In this document: positions 8,112 to 16,045 of the stretch, one piece after another
How positions within the stretch are numbered: position 1 is the stretch's first letter
Layout of the letters: each line of letters starts with the position of its first letter
Assembly: GCF_023284025.1 (NCBI RefSeq)
Contig: NZ_JAKIKR010000049.1
Span: 1 to 40,094 of the forward strand
Reading direction: 5' to 3'
DNA: 40,094 nucleotides
DNA from: Shewanella abyssi
Lineage (GTDB): Bacteria; Pseudomonadota; Gammaproteobacteria; Enterobacterales; Shewanellaceae
Program-made: the position numbers and the translations under genes
The notes under the pieces: generated by a model
Database searches by the model: none
Told to the model about the DNA's origin: nothing
The model's input: only the letters and a program-made list of their open reading frames with translations

Positions 8112-9572
8112 ATGACACAATTTATTGAAGGTAAGTGGACAGCAGGTTTAGGTCACGAGGTGACATCAATTAACCCAGCTAACCAAGAAGTTATCTGGAA
8201 TAGCAAAACGGCGACTCCCGAGCAAGTTAACATTGCCGTCGAGGCTGCGCGTAATGCACAGTTTGATTGGTTTATGCTGGGCTTTGAAGCGCGTTTAGCG
8301 ATTGTTGAAGCCTACCGTGATCAGCTAGAAGCTAATAAAGCTGAAATGGCTGAAGTGATTGCTCAAGAAACTGGTAAGCCACAGTGGGAAACCGCAACTG
8401 AAGCGGGCGCCATGATTGGTAAAATCGGCTTATCTGTTGCCGCTTTTAATAAGCGTACTGGTACATCAGAAAGCGAAATTCCGGCTGGTCGTGCGGTATT
8501 GCGTCACAAGCCACATGGCGTGGTTGCAGTATTTGGTCCTTACAACTTCCCAGGCCACTTGCCTAATGGCCATATCGTACCAGCGCTTTTAGCGGGTAAT
8601 ACGGTAGTATTTAAGCCATCTGAATTGACCCCAAAAGTGGCTGAGCTAATGCTTCAGCTATGGGAAAAAGCGGGTCTACCTGCTGGGGTGATCAACCTTG
8701 TACAAGGTGAAGTCGAAACGGGTAAGGCGCTTGCGGCTCATCCGCAAATCGACGGTTTGTTCTTTACGGGTAGTTCACGCACCGGTCATATTCTGCATCA
8801 ACAGTATGCCGGTGACCCAGGTAAAATCTTAGCACTTGAAATGGGTGGTAATAATCCACTGATTATTAAGGATGTTAAAGATACTAAAGCTGCAGTACAT
8901 GACATTATTCAATCTGCTTATATCTCATCAGGTCAGCGTTGCACTTGTGCTCGTCGTCTATACGTTGAGAAAGGGGCGCAAGGTGATGCACTGCTTGAAC
9001 AACTTGCAGCCGCCGTTAAAAAGATCCAAGTGGGGGCGTGGAATGCACAGCCGCAACCGTTTATGGGTTCGATGATCTCAGATACTGCCGCAAAAGGCAT
9101 GGTTGAAGCGCAGCGCAACTTAGTCAACTTGGGCGCAACGCCATTAGTCGAACTTACTCACTTAGAAGTGGGTACCGGTCTTGTGTCACCCGGTCTGATT
9201 GAAGTGAGTGATGTGATTGAACTGCCTGATGAAGAGTACTTCGGTCCGCTACTACAAGTGATCCGTTACAGCGACTTTGATCAAGCGATCAAACTGGCTA
9301 ACGCTACTCGCTACGGCTTGTCTGCAGGCATACTTGCGGATAACCGTGAAGATTATGATTACTTCTTAGCGCGTATTCGTGCTGGTATTGTTAACTGGAA
9401 TAAGCAGATCACAGGCGCGTCAGGTGCTGCACCATTTGGTGGTGTTGGCGCATCGGGTAACCACAGAGCTAGCGCATTTTATGCTGCTGATTATTGTGCC
9501 TACCCAGTGGCTTCCGTTGAAGCTGATGTGGTGAGTTTACCGGCGAAATTGAGCCCCGGTTTGAGCATTTAG
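8112..9572 (+). CDS. astD: Succinylglutamate-semialdehyde dehydrogenase
   Basis: A 486-residue NAD-dependent aldehyde dehydrogenase. It shows the catalytic Cys277 (SSGQRC), general base Glu243 (LALEMGGN), the FFTGSSRTG nucleotide-binding turn (217-225) and the FGPYNFPGHLPNGH segment characteristic of AstD. It oxidises N-succinylglutamate semialdehyde to N-succinylglutamate, the fourth AST step. It is spaced 9 bp from astA, so co-translated or co-transcribed. astB and astE are not in the window, so the pathway must be completed elsewhere. A strong terminator follows. Confidence 0.95.
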   Translation: MTQFIEGKWTAGLGHEVTSINPANQEVIWNSKTATPEQVNIAVEAARNAQFDWFMLGFEARLAIVEAYRDQLEANKAEMAEVIAQETGKPQWETATEAGAMIGKIGLSVAAFNKRTGTSESEIPAGRAVLRHKPHGVVAVFGPYNFPGHLPNGHIVPALLAGNTVVFKPSELTPKVAELMLQLWEKAGLPAGVINLVQGEVETGKALAAHPQIDGLFFTGSSRTGHILHQQYAGDPGKILALEMGGNNPLIIKDVKDTKAAVHDIIQSAYISSGQRCTCARRLYVEKGAQGDALLEQLAAAVKKIQVGAWNAQPQPFMGSMISDTAAKGMVEAQRNLVNLGATPLVELTHLEVGTGLVSPGLIEVSDVIELPDEEYFGPLLQVIRYSDFDQAIKLANATRYGLSAGILADNREDYDYFLARIRAGIVNWNKQITGASGAAPFGGVGASGNHRASAFYAADYCAYPVASVEADVVSLPAKLSPGLSI

Positions 9573-9588
9573 TTTTAGCTTTAACATC

Positions 9589-9619
9589 AAAGGGAAGCGC
9601 TTCGGGGCGCTTCCCTTTT
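9589..9619 (+). terminator. Terminator of the ast genes
   Basis: AAAGGGAAGCGC (9589-9600) pairs with GCGCTTCCCTTT (9607-9618) around a TTCGGG loop, followed by a T. A very strong intrinsic terminator. Confidence 0.85.
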
Positions 9620-9705
9620 GTCTATATCAAAGACCTCTTTGAATCTGTAAGCCGTCTTTGAGCAAGTGTCAATAGCATTTGATACGACGCAAACCTAGCA
9701 AGTAC

Positions 9706-9742
9706 TAGCGGCTCTTATCTACCAACCGAGATGGGGCCGCTA
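9706..9742 (+). other. Nested inverted repeat in the leader of the DUF1338 gene
   Basis: TAGCGGC (9706-9712) and GCCGCTA (9736-9742) form a perfect 7-bp outer stem; inside it ATCT (9717-9720) and AGAT (9729-9732) can form a second stem. No T tract follows. It lies about 70 nt upstream of the start codon. It could be a structured leader or an operator; no known riboswitch class is recognised. Confidence 0.35.
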
Positions 9743-9810
9743 AATCCCTCAAATGTGTACAGCCGCGTGATATAAAAAACAGTAAGCACGCTGGCGTAAA
9801 GGAGTTGACG

Positions 9811-10608
9811 ATGCACACTAATGTAAACGCGTTATTTGACGCACTTTGGCAAGACTATATCGAGATGACACCCTCAGCCGCTAAAGTTCATCAGTTACTG
9901 TCTCAGGGCGAGAAGATCATCAATGATCATATTGCACTGCGAACGTTTAATATCAGCAAGGTTAATCTTGATGTACTCGCTGCACATTTTGAATCGATTG
10001 GTTATGTTGCTTGTGGTGACTATAAGTTTGCAGCTAAAAAGCTTAACGCTAAGCATTTTGAACATCCAGATAGCACTCAGCCAAAGGTGTTTATCTCGGA
10101 GCTGTTGGTAGAAGAGTTTAGTGATGAGCTGCAAACGACCCTTAAAGGTTTAATTGAGCAGGTCGAACAAACAGCAATGACCGCCGATAACTTTCTCTAT
10201 TCTGGCCGTCACTGGGCGCTAGACTCTAAGACTTATGAGTCGCTATTAGCTGAAAGTGAGTATGCTGCTTGGGTTGCTGCATTTGGTTACCGAGCGAATC
10301 ACTTTACGGTTTCAATTAATCATTTACCAAACTTTGATAGCATTGTTGCCGTAAATGACGCGTTAAAAGCCGCTGGTTTTGTGCTTAATGCTGCTGGTGG
10401 TGAAGTTAAAGGCAGCGCCGAAGTGTTGCTTGAGCAATCGTCAACTATGGCAGATAAGCTGCAAGTTAGCTTCTCAGACGCTATGGTTGAGATCCCTAGC
10501 TGCTTTTATGAGTTTGCCATACGTTATCCCAAATCTGATGGTGAGCTTTATACCGGCTTTGTGGCTGCGTCTGCGGATAAGATTTTTGAAAGTACCAATG
10601 TTAACTAG
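9811..10608 (+). CDS. DUF1338 protein, VOC-fold metalloenzyme (2-oxoadipate dioxygenase/decarboxylase-like)
   Basis: A 265-residue protein of the DUF1338 family. Visible conserved blocks are DHIALRTFN near residue 40, RANHFTVSINHLP near 160, and CFYEFAIRYP near 235. Their His, His and Glu are the likely Fe(II) ligands by analogy with the characterised family member HglS, which converts 2-oxoadipate to 2-hydroxyglutarate in lysine breakdown. The present protein is much shorter than HglS, so the substrate may differ. ATG 9811 is chosen because AAGGAG at 9799-9804 is ideally spaced; a TTG at 9805 is too close. Placed after astD but behind its terminator, with its own leader. Confidence 0.75.
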   Translation: MHTNVNALFDALWQDYIEMTPSAAKVHQLLSQGEKIINDHIALRTFNISKVNLDVLAAHFESIGYVACGDYKFAAKKLNAKHFEHPDSTQPKVFISELLVEEFSDELQTTLKGLIEQVEQTAMTADNFLYSGRHWALDSKTYESLLAESEYAAWVAAFGYRANHFTVSINHLPNFDSIVAVNDALKAAGFVLNAAGGEVKGSAEVLLEQSSTMADKLQVSFSDAMVEIPSCFYEFAIRYPKSDGELYTGFVAASADKIFESTNVN

Positions 10609-10660
10609 TTCTGCTGATTAAATCGTAATCTAAGCAGCAAGATAAGTCTTTTGCAGTAGA

Positions 10661-10695
10661 CATAAAAAAGCCGGAGTGACTCCGGCTTTTTTATG
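10661..10695. terminator. Bidirectional terminator between DUF1338 gene and sensor kinase gene
   Basis: CATAAAAAAGCCGGAG (10661-10676) and its perfect reverse complement (10680-10695) surround a TGA loop. An A tract on one side and T tract on the other serve both convergent transcripts. Confidence 0.85.
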
Positions 10696-10727
10696 TCTGG
10701 TGTTTATGGCTGATAAGGCCACTGCTA

Positions 10728-12059
10728 TTAATCAGAAAAGTTGAGCGTTACCTTCAGGCCGGGCAAAGATTGGCTATGTTCAAATTGCAGGGCAATCTTA
10801 TATTGCTCGGCAATGTCTTTGACAATGGATAGCCCGAGCCCATGGCCCATGGTCGCTTCATCTAAGCGTTTGCCTCGATAAGTTAACAGCGCTAACTCTT
10901 CTGTTTTCACGCCTGGACCATCATCTTCAATACTAACTATCAATTGTTGATTGTGATTACTGATACACACTCTAATTTCAGTGTCAGCCCATTTAAACGC
11001 ATTGTCTAACAAATTACCCAGCAGCTCCATGCCATCTTCGCGATGCATAGGCAGTCTGCTGACCTCTGCTGCAATATCTAAGCGGCAGTTGATGGTCTTA
11101 GTACGATGCACTTTTTTCAGCGTCTGAGTTAGGTCTTCAATATCTTTGGGTAACTGCATTTGTGCAGCTGGTAGCATCTCACCTGTTATGCGCGCTGCTG
11201 CGAGCTTTCTCTCAATCATCTTATGCACTAGGTTAAGTTGCTTTTGCAATGCATCTGCGGTAACAGGATCTTTTAACCCTAATGCTTCAACCTGCTGCTG
11301 CATGACAGCGAGCGGCGTTTTAAGGCCGTGGCTTAAGTTGCCCAAATTATTGCGACTACGCTCAATCTGCTTACTCGAATATTGTAGGAGTTCATTGTAA
11401 TTGGAGGCCAATGGTTGCAGCTCTAAAGGGATGGTGTCGAGGTCGAAAGAAGATATTTCGCCTTCACGTAACCGAGCCAAAGTATCTTTCATTTGGTTAA
11501 CGGGTTTAAAGGATTGGCGCAGGACTAAAAAAATACCCATTATCATCGCTATCAACATCACCAAATTGACGACTAGCTTAGTGCCATAAATTTCTGAAAA
11601 TATTTTACGGCCAATGCTTAAATCTTGTGCCACGGTGAGTGTGGCGTTGAGTCCTGAAGAGTCGGATTTAAGCCCTATCGATAACAGCTGAATGTCGTGA
11701 TTCTGCGGCCCCTTAGTTTGCCATGCTCGCGTTTCACCTTTGTTTAAGTCGACAACTTCCAAGCGTTGATCCCAAAGTGAGCGCGATCTTAGCTCCTGCT
11801 CAGGTAGATCGAGCTGGTAATAGCGGCCTGAATAGACGGGTTTATAGAAGTTTGACAGCTGGGTTTGGTCGATGCTGAAGGTGTTGTCGTCGATATGAGT
11901 GGCGAGTAATACTTGTTGAAGATCTTCTTGCAGCCTTGCAATAATCGAGTCATGAAAAGCTTGACGCAGCATTGACTCAAAAAAGATAAGCGCCACAATT
12001 GTGGCGATAACCACTAAGCCTGTTAACCACAGGCTTAGCTTACTGCGGATGGATATCAT
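10728..12059 (-). CDS. PhoQ-like membrane sensor histidine kinase
   Basis: A 443-residue sensor kinase. It has a TM helix at about 9-28, a periplasmic region of about 130 residues, a second TM at about 162-180, HAMP to about 235, HisKA with phospho-acceptor H244 in NLSHGLKTPLAV, and a HATPase domain with N box NLLDNAFKWA, DDGPG and GHGLGLSIV. The first codon overlaps the stop of the regulator gene by four bases (ATGA at 12056-12059), so the pair is translationally coupled. PhoQ/QseC-type kinases sense divalent cations, peptides or envelope state; the periplasmic part here is not diagnostic. The small PepSY protein in the same unit may modulate it. Confidence 0.88.
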   Translation of the reverse strand: MISIRSKLSLWLTGLVVIATIVALIFFESMLRQAFHDSIIARLQEDLQQVLLATHIDDNTFSIDQTQLSNFYKPVYSGRYYQLDLPEQELRSRSLWDQRLEVVDLNKGETRAWQTKGPQNHDIQLLSIGLKSDSSGLNATLTVAQDLSIGRKIFSEIYGTKLVVNLVMLIAMIMGIFLVLRQSFKPVNQMKDTLARLREGEISSFDLDTIPLELQPLASNYNELLQYSSKQIERSRNNLGNLSHGLKTPLAVMQQQVEALGLKDPVTADALQKQLNLVHKMIERKLAAARITGEMLPAAQMQLPKDIEDLTQTLKKVHRTKTINCRLDIAAEVSRLPMHREDGMELLGNLLDNAFKWADTEIRVCISNHNQQLIVSIEDDGPGVKTEELALLTYRGKRLDEATMGHGLGLSIVKDIAEQYKIALQFEHSQSLPGLKVTLNFSD

Positions 12060-12730
12060 GGTGTGATGCCGTGAAAAATATACCCTTGGCCGCGACGTGT
12101 TTCGATAGCCGTTTTACCCAACTTCTTACGTAGATGGGTGACATAAACTTCAACAACATTGCTCTCTTTCTCATCGTCAAATTGATATAACTTATCGGTG
12201 AGTTGAGCCTTTGAAAGTAGCTTTTTAGGCGACATGATGAATATCTTTAACAGCCTAAACTCCATAGCGGTTAGCTCAAAGGTATTTTCTCCAATCGTAA
12301 CAGATTGCTGTCCTTCGTCTAAAACAACACCAGCGTAAGTTAGCTGTTTATTGGGGGAGTTTGCTTTACCGTACGCACGTTGGATCAGCGCTTGAATTCT
12401 GACAAGCAGTTCTTGAGTGTGAAACGGTTTGCCTAAGTAATCATCGGCACCTGAGTTAAAGCCTTCGACTTTCTCATGCCATTGGCTACGAGCTGTTAGC
12501 ATGATCACGGGCGTATGTATGCCTTGTTCGCGCCAACGCTCGAGTAATTCAAGGCCATTACCATCGGGTAAGCCGATATCAAGAATGACGCAATCATAGT
12601 TGGTTTCTTTCATCAGATAATCAGCTTCGCTAATCTTGTCTGTCGCATCGGTGACATAGCCTGCTTGCTTAAGCTGTTTTAGAAGTTCTTCAACAAGTAG
12701 GGTGTTATCTTCAACAAGGAGTAATTTCAT
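12056..12730 (-). CDS. OmpR/PhoP-family response regulator
   Basis: A 224-residue regulator. The receiver domain (1-115) has acidic pocket ED at 7-8, phospho-acceptor D51 (VILDIGLPDGNG), T/S switch in MLTARSQW and K in LGKPF. A winged-helix DNA-binding domain (about 130-220) follows, with the VVEVYVTHLRKKLG recognition helix and RRGQGYIF wing. Overall it is closest to PhoP. ATG at 12730 gives the standard MKLLLVEDN start; a TTG at 12745 would add five residues. It lies upstream of its kinase and 112 bp downstream of the PepSY gene on the minus strand. Confidence 0.9.
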   Translation of the reverse strand: MKLLLVEDNTLLVEELLKQLKQAGYVTDATDKISEADYLMKETNYDCVILDIGLPDGNGLELLERWREQGIHTPVIMLTARSQWHEKVEGFNSGADDYLGKPFHTQELLVRIQALIQRAYGKANSPNKQLTYAGVVLDEGQQSVTIGENTFELTAMEFRLLKIFIMSPKKLLSKAQLTDKLYQFDDEKESNVVEVYVTHLRKKLGKTAIETRRGQGYIFHGITP

Positions 12731-12842
12731 AAAATATGCTCTCAATCATGCCTGCAGAGTAAATAGCGCTTAGGCTTCGACAGGTAATGTTAACTCAAAA
12801 ATAATGTTTACAGTGTAAAACGATGTGATTTATAAGCAAATA

Positions 12843-13181
12843 TTACAGTATTTCTGTAATACAGCTACTGGGCATTTTGGTTGGATTAGCAAGTTGTCCG
12901 TTACCTGCATTTAGGGTTAGCTCCACAATCTGCTCACCTAAGGGGCGAATCTGTACTACGTAAAGCCATTTTTCATCGAGTTGGTAAAGGTGAGCGTCGA
13001 TAAGCTTGCCGTGGCATATAGCTTGGATGCTTGCAAGTGTAACGTCCAATGACAATATTTGGCCACTTTTGACCAGCTGTTGGACCTGATTGTGCTGCAC
13101 TTCTACTTTTTGATTGGCAAATACCAATGTAGGAAGTTTTAGTAAGCAAAGCAAAATGCTTAAATACATGGCAACTTTCAA
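12843..13181 (-). CDS. Small secreted PepSY-like protein
   Basis: 112 residues. A signal peptide of about 22 residues ends at VFA-NQ. The mature part carries the PepSY pattern: VQQLVKSGQILSLDVTLASI, then WLYVVQIRP and VELTLNAGNGQL. Small PepSY proteins are commonly encoded with PhoPQ-type systems and are thought to tune protease or sensor activity in the periplasm. The mature form has two Cys (in AICHG and SSCITE), which could form a disulfide. The ribosome binding site AGGAG (13188-13192 on the complement) directly abuts the T tract of the crp terminator, so no separate promoter fits between them. Confidence 0.75.
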   Translation of the reverse strand: MKVAMYLSILLCLLKLPTLVFANQKVEVQHNQVQQLVKSGQILSLDVTLASIQAICHGKLIDAHLYQLDEKWLYVVQIRPLGEQIVELTLNAGNGQLANPTKMPSSCITEIL

Positions 13182-13192
13182 GCAGTACTCCT

Positions 13193-13224
13193 AAAAAAAA
13201 TGGCCTGAGATAAATCTCAGACCA
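13193..13224 (-). terminator. Terminator of crp
   Basis: On the minus strand a stem TGG.CTGAGA / TCTCAG.CCA with a 4-nt loop (13201-13224) is followed by a run of eight T (13200-13193). Confidence 0.85.
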
Positions 13225-13262
13225 CTTTATAGAAGCTATATTAAACCGAGCTTAATACTGTA

Positions 13263-13898
13263 TTAGCGCGTACCGTATACGACGATAGTCTTGCCGTGAG
13301 CTTGTATAAGGCTTTGTTCTTCTAACATTTTCAAGATTCGACCAACGGTCTCACGAGAACAACCAACAATCTGGCCAATCTCTTGACGAGTGATCTTAAT
13401 CTGCATGCCGTCAGGGTGCGTCATCGCATCTGGTTGCTTAGCAAGATGAAGCAATGTCTGCGCGATTCTGCCAGCAACGTCTAAGAAGGCTAAGTCGCCC
13501 ACTTTTTGACTTGTGCTGTGCAGGCGGTAAGCCATTTGCGAAGAAAGCTTCATCAGAATTTCAGGGTTAACCTGAATGAGCTGCTTAAATTTCTTATATG
13601 AAATTTCAGCGATCTCACAAGCTTGCTTAGCACGAACCCAAGCTGTACGTTCAGCTTGTTCTTCGAACAAACCTAATTCACCGATAAAGTCGCCCTGATT
13701 AAGGTAAGTAAGAATCATCTCTTTACCTTCTTCGTCTTTAATCAAGACGGCTACAGAGCCTTTAACGATATAATAAAGCGTATCTGATTCTTCACCAGCG
13801 TGGATCAAAGTGCTTTTGGCTGGATACTTATGAATGTGACAGTGTGATAAAAACCACTCCAAAGTAGGATCTGGTTTTGGCTTTCCAATCAGAGCCAT
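13263..13898 (-). CDS. crp: cAMP receptor protein CRP
   Basis: A 211-residue CRP. The N-terminal cNMP-binding domain contains GDFIGELGLFEE and the cAMP-contacting ERTAWVRA, with Thr where E. coli has Ser. The helix-turn-helix RQEIGQIVGCSRETVGRILK matches the E. coli residues that read TGTGA, so the DNA motif should be conserved. It activates catabolic genes when bound to cAMP; in Shewanella, CRP is also a major regulator of anaerobic respiration (established knowledge). cpdA, which degrades cAMP, lies about 10 kb away in the same window. A terminator follows at once. Confidence 0.97.
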   Translation of the reverse strand: MALIGKPKPDPTLEWFLSHCHIHKYPAKSTLIHAGEESDTLYYIVKGSVAVLIKDEEGKEMILTYLNQGDFIGELGLFEEQAERTAWVRAKQACEIAEISYKKFKQLIQVNPEILMKLSSQMAYRLHSTSQKVGDLAFLDVAGRIAQTLLHLAKQPDAMTHPDGMQIKITRQEIGQIVGCSRETVGRILKMLEEQSLIQAHGKTIVVYGTR

Positions 13899-14337
13899 GC
13901 CTATGTTCCTCGACTGATTTACGTTAAGAGTAAGAGTATGCTAATTAAGCATCTTACGTCAATTAAGCAGATGAAACCTTGATAGAAGTCTTACTTTAGA
14001 CTTCTTGCATAAAGGTAACTAGCTATAATGACAATTCTTTATTCTGATACATTAGTAATATATGTCAACTTATTACGGCTTTCCCACTGAATGTATGGCT
14101 AACTCTGCAAGCGATATCACATCTTGTTTGTTAACGGACTGTTAGACAAATAGTGGTGTAACGCTGATCTTGGTTTAACGTCATAAGTTTGAGTGTTTAT
14201 TTATAGCAATAATTCTCATTACGCTTGTGCGGTATTTATCCTCGACATTTGTTTCAATATCTGGCTAACTGCTACAAGATACGTTCGAGATTCATCAATA
14301 AGCCATGCTTTAGTTGTTTGATTTAATAGGAGCGCGA
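13899..14337. other. Divergent regulatory region between crp and the Sel1 gene
   Basis: About 440 bp without a gene. Two inverted repeats lie in the likely crp leader: GTAAGA/TCTTAC (13930-13935 / 13952-13957) enclosing TGCT/AGCA, and AGAAGTCT/AGACTTCT (13984-13991 / 13998-14005) with a 6-nt loop. A half-conserved CRP-like site TGCAA-N6-TCACA is at 14106-14121. A weak Fur-like 7-1-7 element lies at 14204-14218 (about 10 of 14 positions). None is certain. Confidence 0.4.
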
Positions 14338-15120
14338 GTGAAATTTAGACCTTGGATTTTAAATACTGTAGTGGTCTTTTTGATGGCCGCGAGCCCAGTT
14401 GCCCACGCTTTTTCAATTCCCCAGCCTGCGGGCACTGAAGAAGCCAGTCGCGTTGCACATATTCATTTAAAAGCTGCTCAAGGTGATTTCGATGCGCAAT
14501 ATCTGCTCGGGCTGATGTATTTGTCTGGACGGTTTGTTGAACAAAATCAAGCTATTGGTATGGGTTGGGTGACTCGTGCAGCGAAACAAGGCCATGCTAA
14601 AGCACAGCAAACGGTCGCTGATTTAGCGTTTGAAGGTAGCATAGTGACTCGAGATCTACCAACGGCAAAACAGTGGTATACGGCGCTAAGTAAGCAGGGC
14701 AATAAATGGGCTGACTTTAGGTTAGGCTTTATTTATGCCTCCGGTGGCGAAGGGGTTGAGCGTAACTGTGGCAAGGCAGTAGAGCAATTTAAGCTAGTCG
14801 GTGATGAGATATCTCTGGGTAACGTAGCTTGGATTTTAGCGACCTGTCCTGAAGCTAAGTATCGAGATGGCGACCAAGCTTTAGCACTGTCACTTAATCT
14901 GCTTAAAGCGAATCAAAAAGACCCGACAACATTGGATAACCTTGCTGCTGCGTATGCGGAAATTGGTGATTTTGATGCCGCTATTTCGACTCAACAAAAA
15001 GCAATCGAGGCATTAGCACTCACCTCTGATCAAAGTAAATCCGGTGAATTTATGCAGCGTTTGCAAACATACCAAAATTTTGAACCCTATCGTGAAGTTG
15101 TGCCTTTAATCGGAAACTAA
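14338..15120 (+). CDS. Secreted Sel1-repeat/TPR protein
   Basis: A 260-residue exported protein. The GTG start at 14338 is chosen because AGGAG (14328-14332) is ideally spaced and the product begins with a clean signal peptide cleaved after VAHA (about residue 25). Helical repeats of the Sel1 type follow: AAQGDFDAQYLLGLMYLSG, AAKQGHAKAQQTVADLAFEG, then LSKQGNKWADFRLGFIYASGG. After these a TPR-like tail (TTLDNLAAAYAEIGDFDAAI) occurs. Two Cys in the second half may pair. Such repeats mediate protein-protein contacts in the periplasm; the partner is unknown. It is divergent from crp and has its own terminator. Confidence 0.8.
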   Translation: MKFRPWILNTVVVFLMAASPVAHAFSIPQPAGTEEASRVAHIHLKAAQGDFDAQYLLGLMYLSGRFVEQNQAIGMGWVTRAAKQGHAKAQQTVADLAFEGSIVTRDLPTAKQWYTALSKQGNKWADFRLGFIYASGGEGVERNCGKAVEQFKLVGDEISLGNVAWILATCPEAKYRDGDQALALSLNLLKANQKDPTTLDNLAAAYAEIGDFDAAISTQQKAIEALALTSDQSKSGEFMQRLQTYQNFEPYREVVPLIGN

Positions 15121-15136
15121 CACTAATCAAATATAG

Positions 15137-15167
15137 AAAGCGCTTAGCTCATTAAGCGCTTTTTTTT
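15137..15167 (+). terminator. Terminator of the Sel1 gene
   Basis: AAAGCGCTTA (15137-15146) pairs perfectly with TAAGCGCTTT (15153-15162) around a 6-nt loop, with a T run to 15167. Confidence 0.85.
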
Positions 15168-15300
15168 GTGCCTCGAATAAATCAATTCAAAAGTAATTCA
15201 TCTTAATAATACTGTAAGCTGTTGGATTCTATGAACTAAGTCAAATGCTGAACGTTGACTCAGATTACATTATTTTAACTGACGTTAGTTAGCGATAAAC

Positions 15301-15940
15301 AGATCAACATGGACGTGGAATTTACTTTATGTTTTTTATGGAGAGGTTAGTCAGCACACCCAAAGCGACAAAAAGATCAACATGGAGGTGGAATTTTCTT
15401 TATGTTTTTTATGGAGAGGTTAGTCAGCATACTCAAGGAGATAAACAGATAAACAGATCAACATGGATGCGGAATTTGCTTTATGTTTTTTATGGAGAGG
15501 TTAGTCAGCATACTCAAGGAGATAAACAGATAAACATGGATGTGGAATTTGCTTTATGTTTTTTATGGAGAGGTTAGTCAGCACACCCAAGGAGACAAAC
15601 AGATCAACATGGACGTGGAATTTTCTTGGTACTGGGGATAGGAGATTAGGTTAGTTAGCATACCCAAAGCGACAAACAGATCAACATGGACGTGGAATTT
15701 ACTTTGTGCCGAGGGGTAAGGAATTAGGTTGGCCAGCATACTCAAGGAGACAAACAGATCAACATTGAGGTGGAATTTACTTTATGTTTTTTTATGTTTT
15801 TTTATGGAGAGGTTAGTTAGCACACCCAAAGCGACAAACAGATCAACATGGAGGTGGAATTTACTTTGTGCCGAGGGGTAAGGAATTAGGTTAGCCAGCA
15901 TACTCAAGGAGACAAACAGATCAAGATGGGGGAATTTACC
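15301..15940. repeat. Mosaic tandem repeat array, eight units of 73-84 bp plus a partial
   Basis: Head-to-tail units begin AGATCAACATGG: 15301, 15374, 15455, 15528, 15601, 15678, 15756, 15840, with a truncated ninth from 15918 and a degenerate remnant just before 15301. Lengths are 73, 81, 73, 73, 77, 78, 84 and 78 bp. The opening 25 bp and the closing (C/T)A(C/T)(C/T)CAA(A/G)G(C/A)GA(C/T)AAA are shared. The middle comes in two types: CTTTATG-T(n)-ATGGAGAGG (units 1-4, 7) and CTTTGTGCCGAGGGG (units 6, 8), with a variant in unit 5. The array lies between convergent genes, after the Sel1 terminator. Lengths are not multiples of three, so no long protein is encoded. Confidence 0.92.
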
Positions 15941-16045
15941 ACCAAGAGCATGCTAACTTATCGTTCTTTCGCCTGAAATCCCGATAAGCCAAAGTCTACA
16001 GGGCCAGTCTTAAACAAATCTTAATAAAGCTAATTGTTGGGTTAA
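15941..16045. other. Unique spacer between repeat array and prkB
   Basis: About 105 bp with no gene. I see no clear intrinsic terminator for prkB here, so minus-strand transcripts from prkB may run into the repeat array. Confidence 0.35.

Noticed and set aside
15329..15577. 82-residue open frame within the tandem repeat array
   Set aside because: It passes through successive units in different frames because unit lengths are not multiples of three; there is no ribosome binding site that stands out, and the frame is a by-product of the repeats.
15301..15940. Possible CRISPR array
   Set aside because: Units are contiguous and 73-84 bp long with no short repeat alternating with unique spacers, and no cas genes are near.
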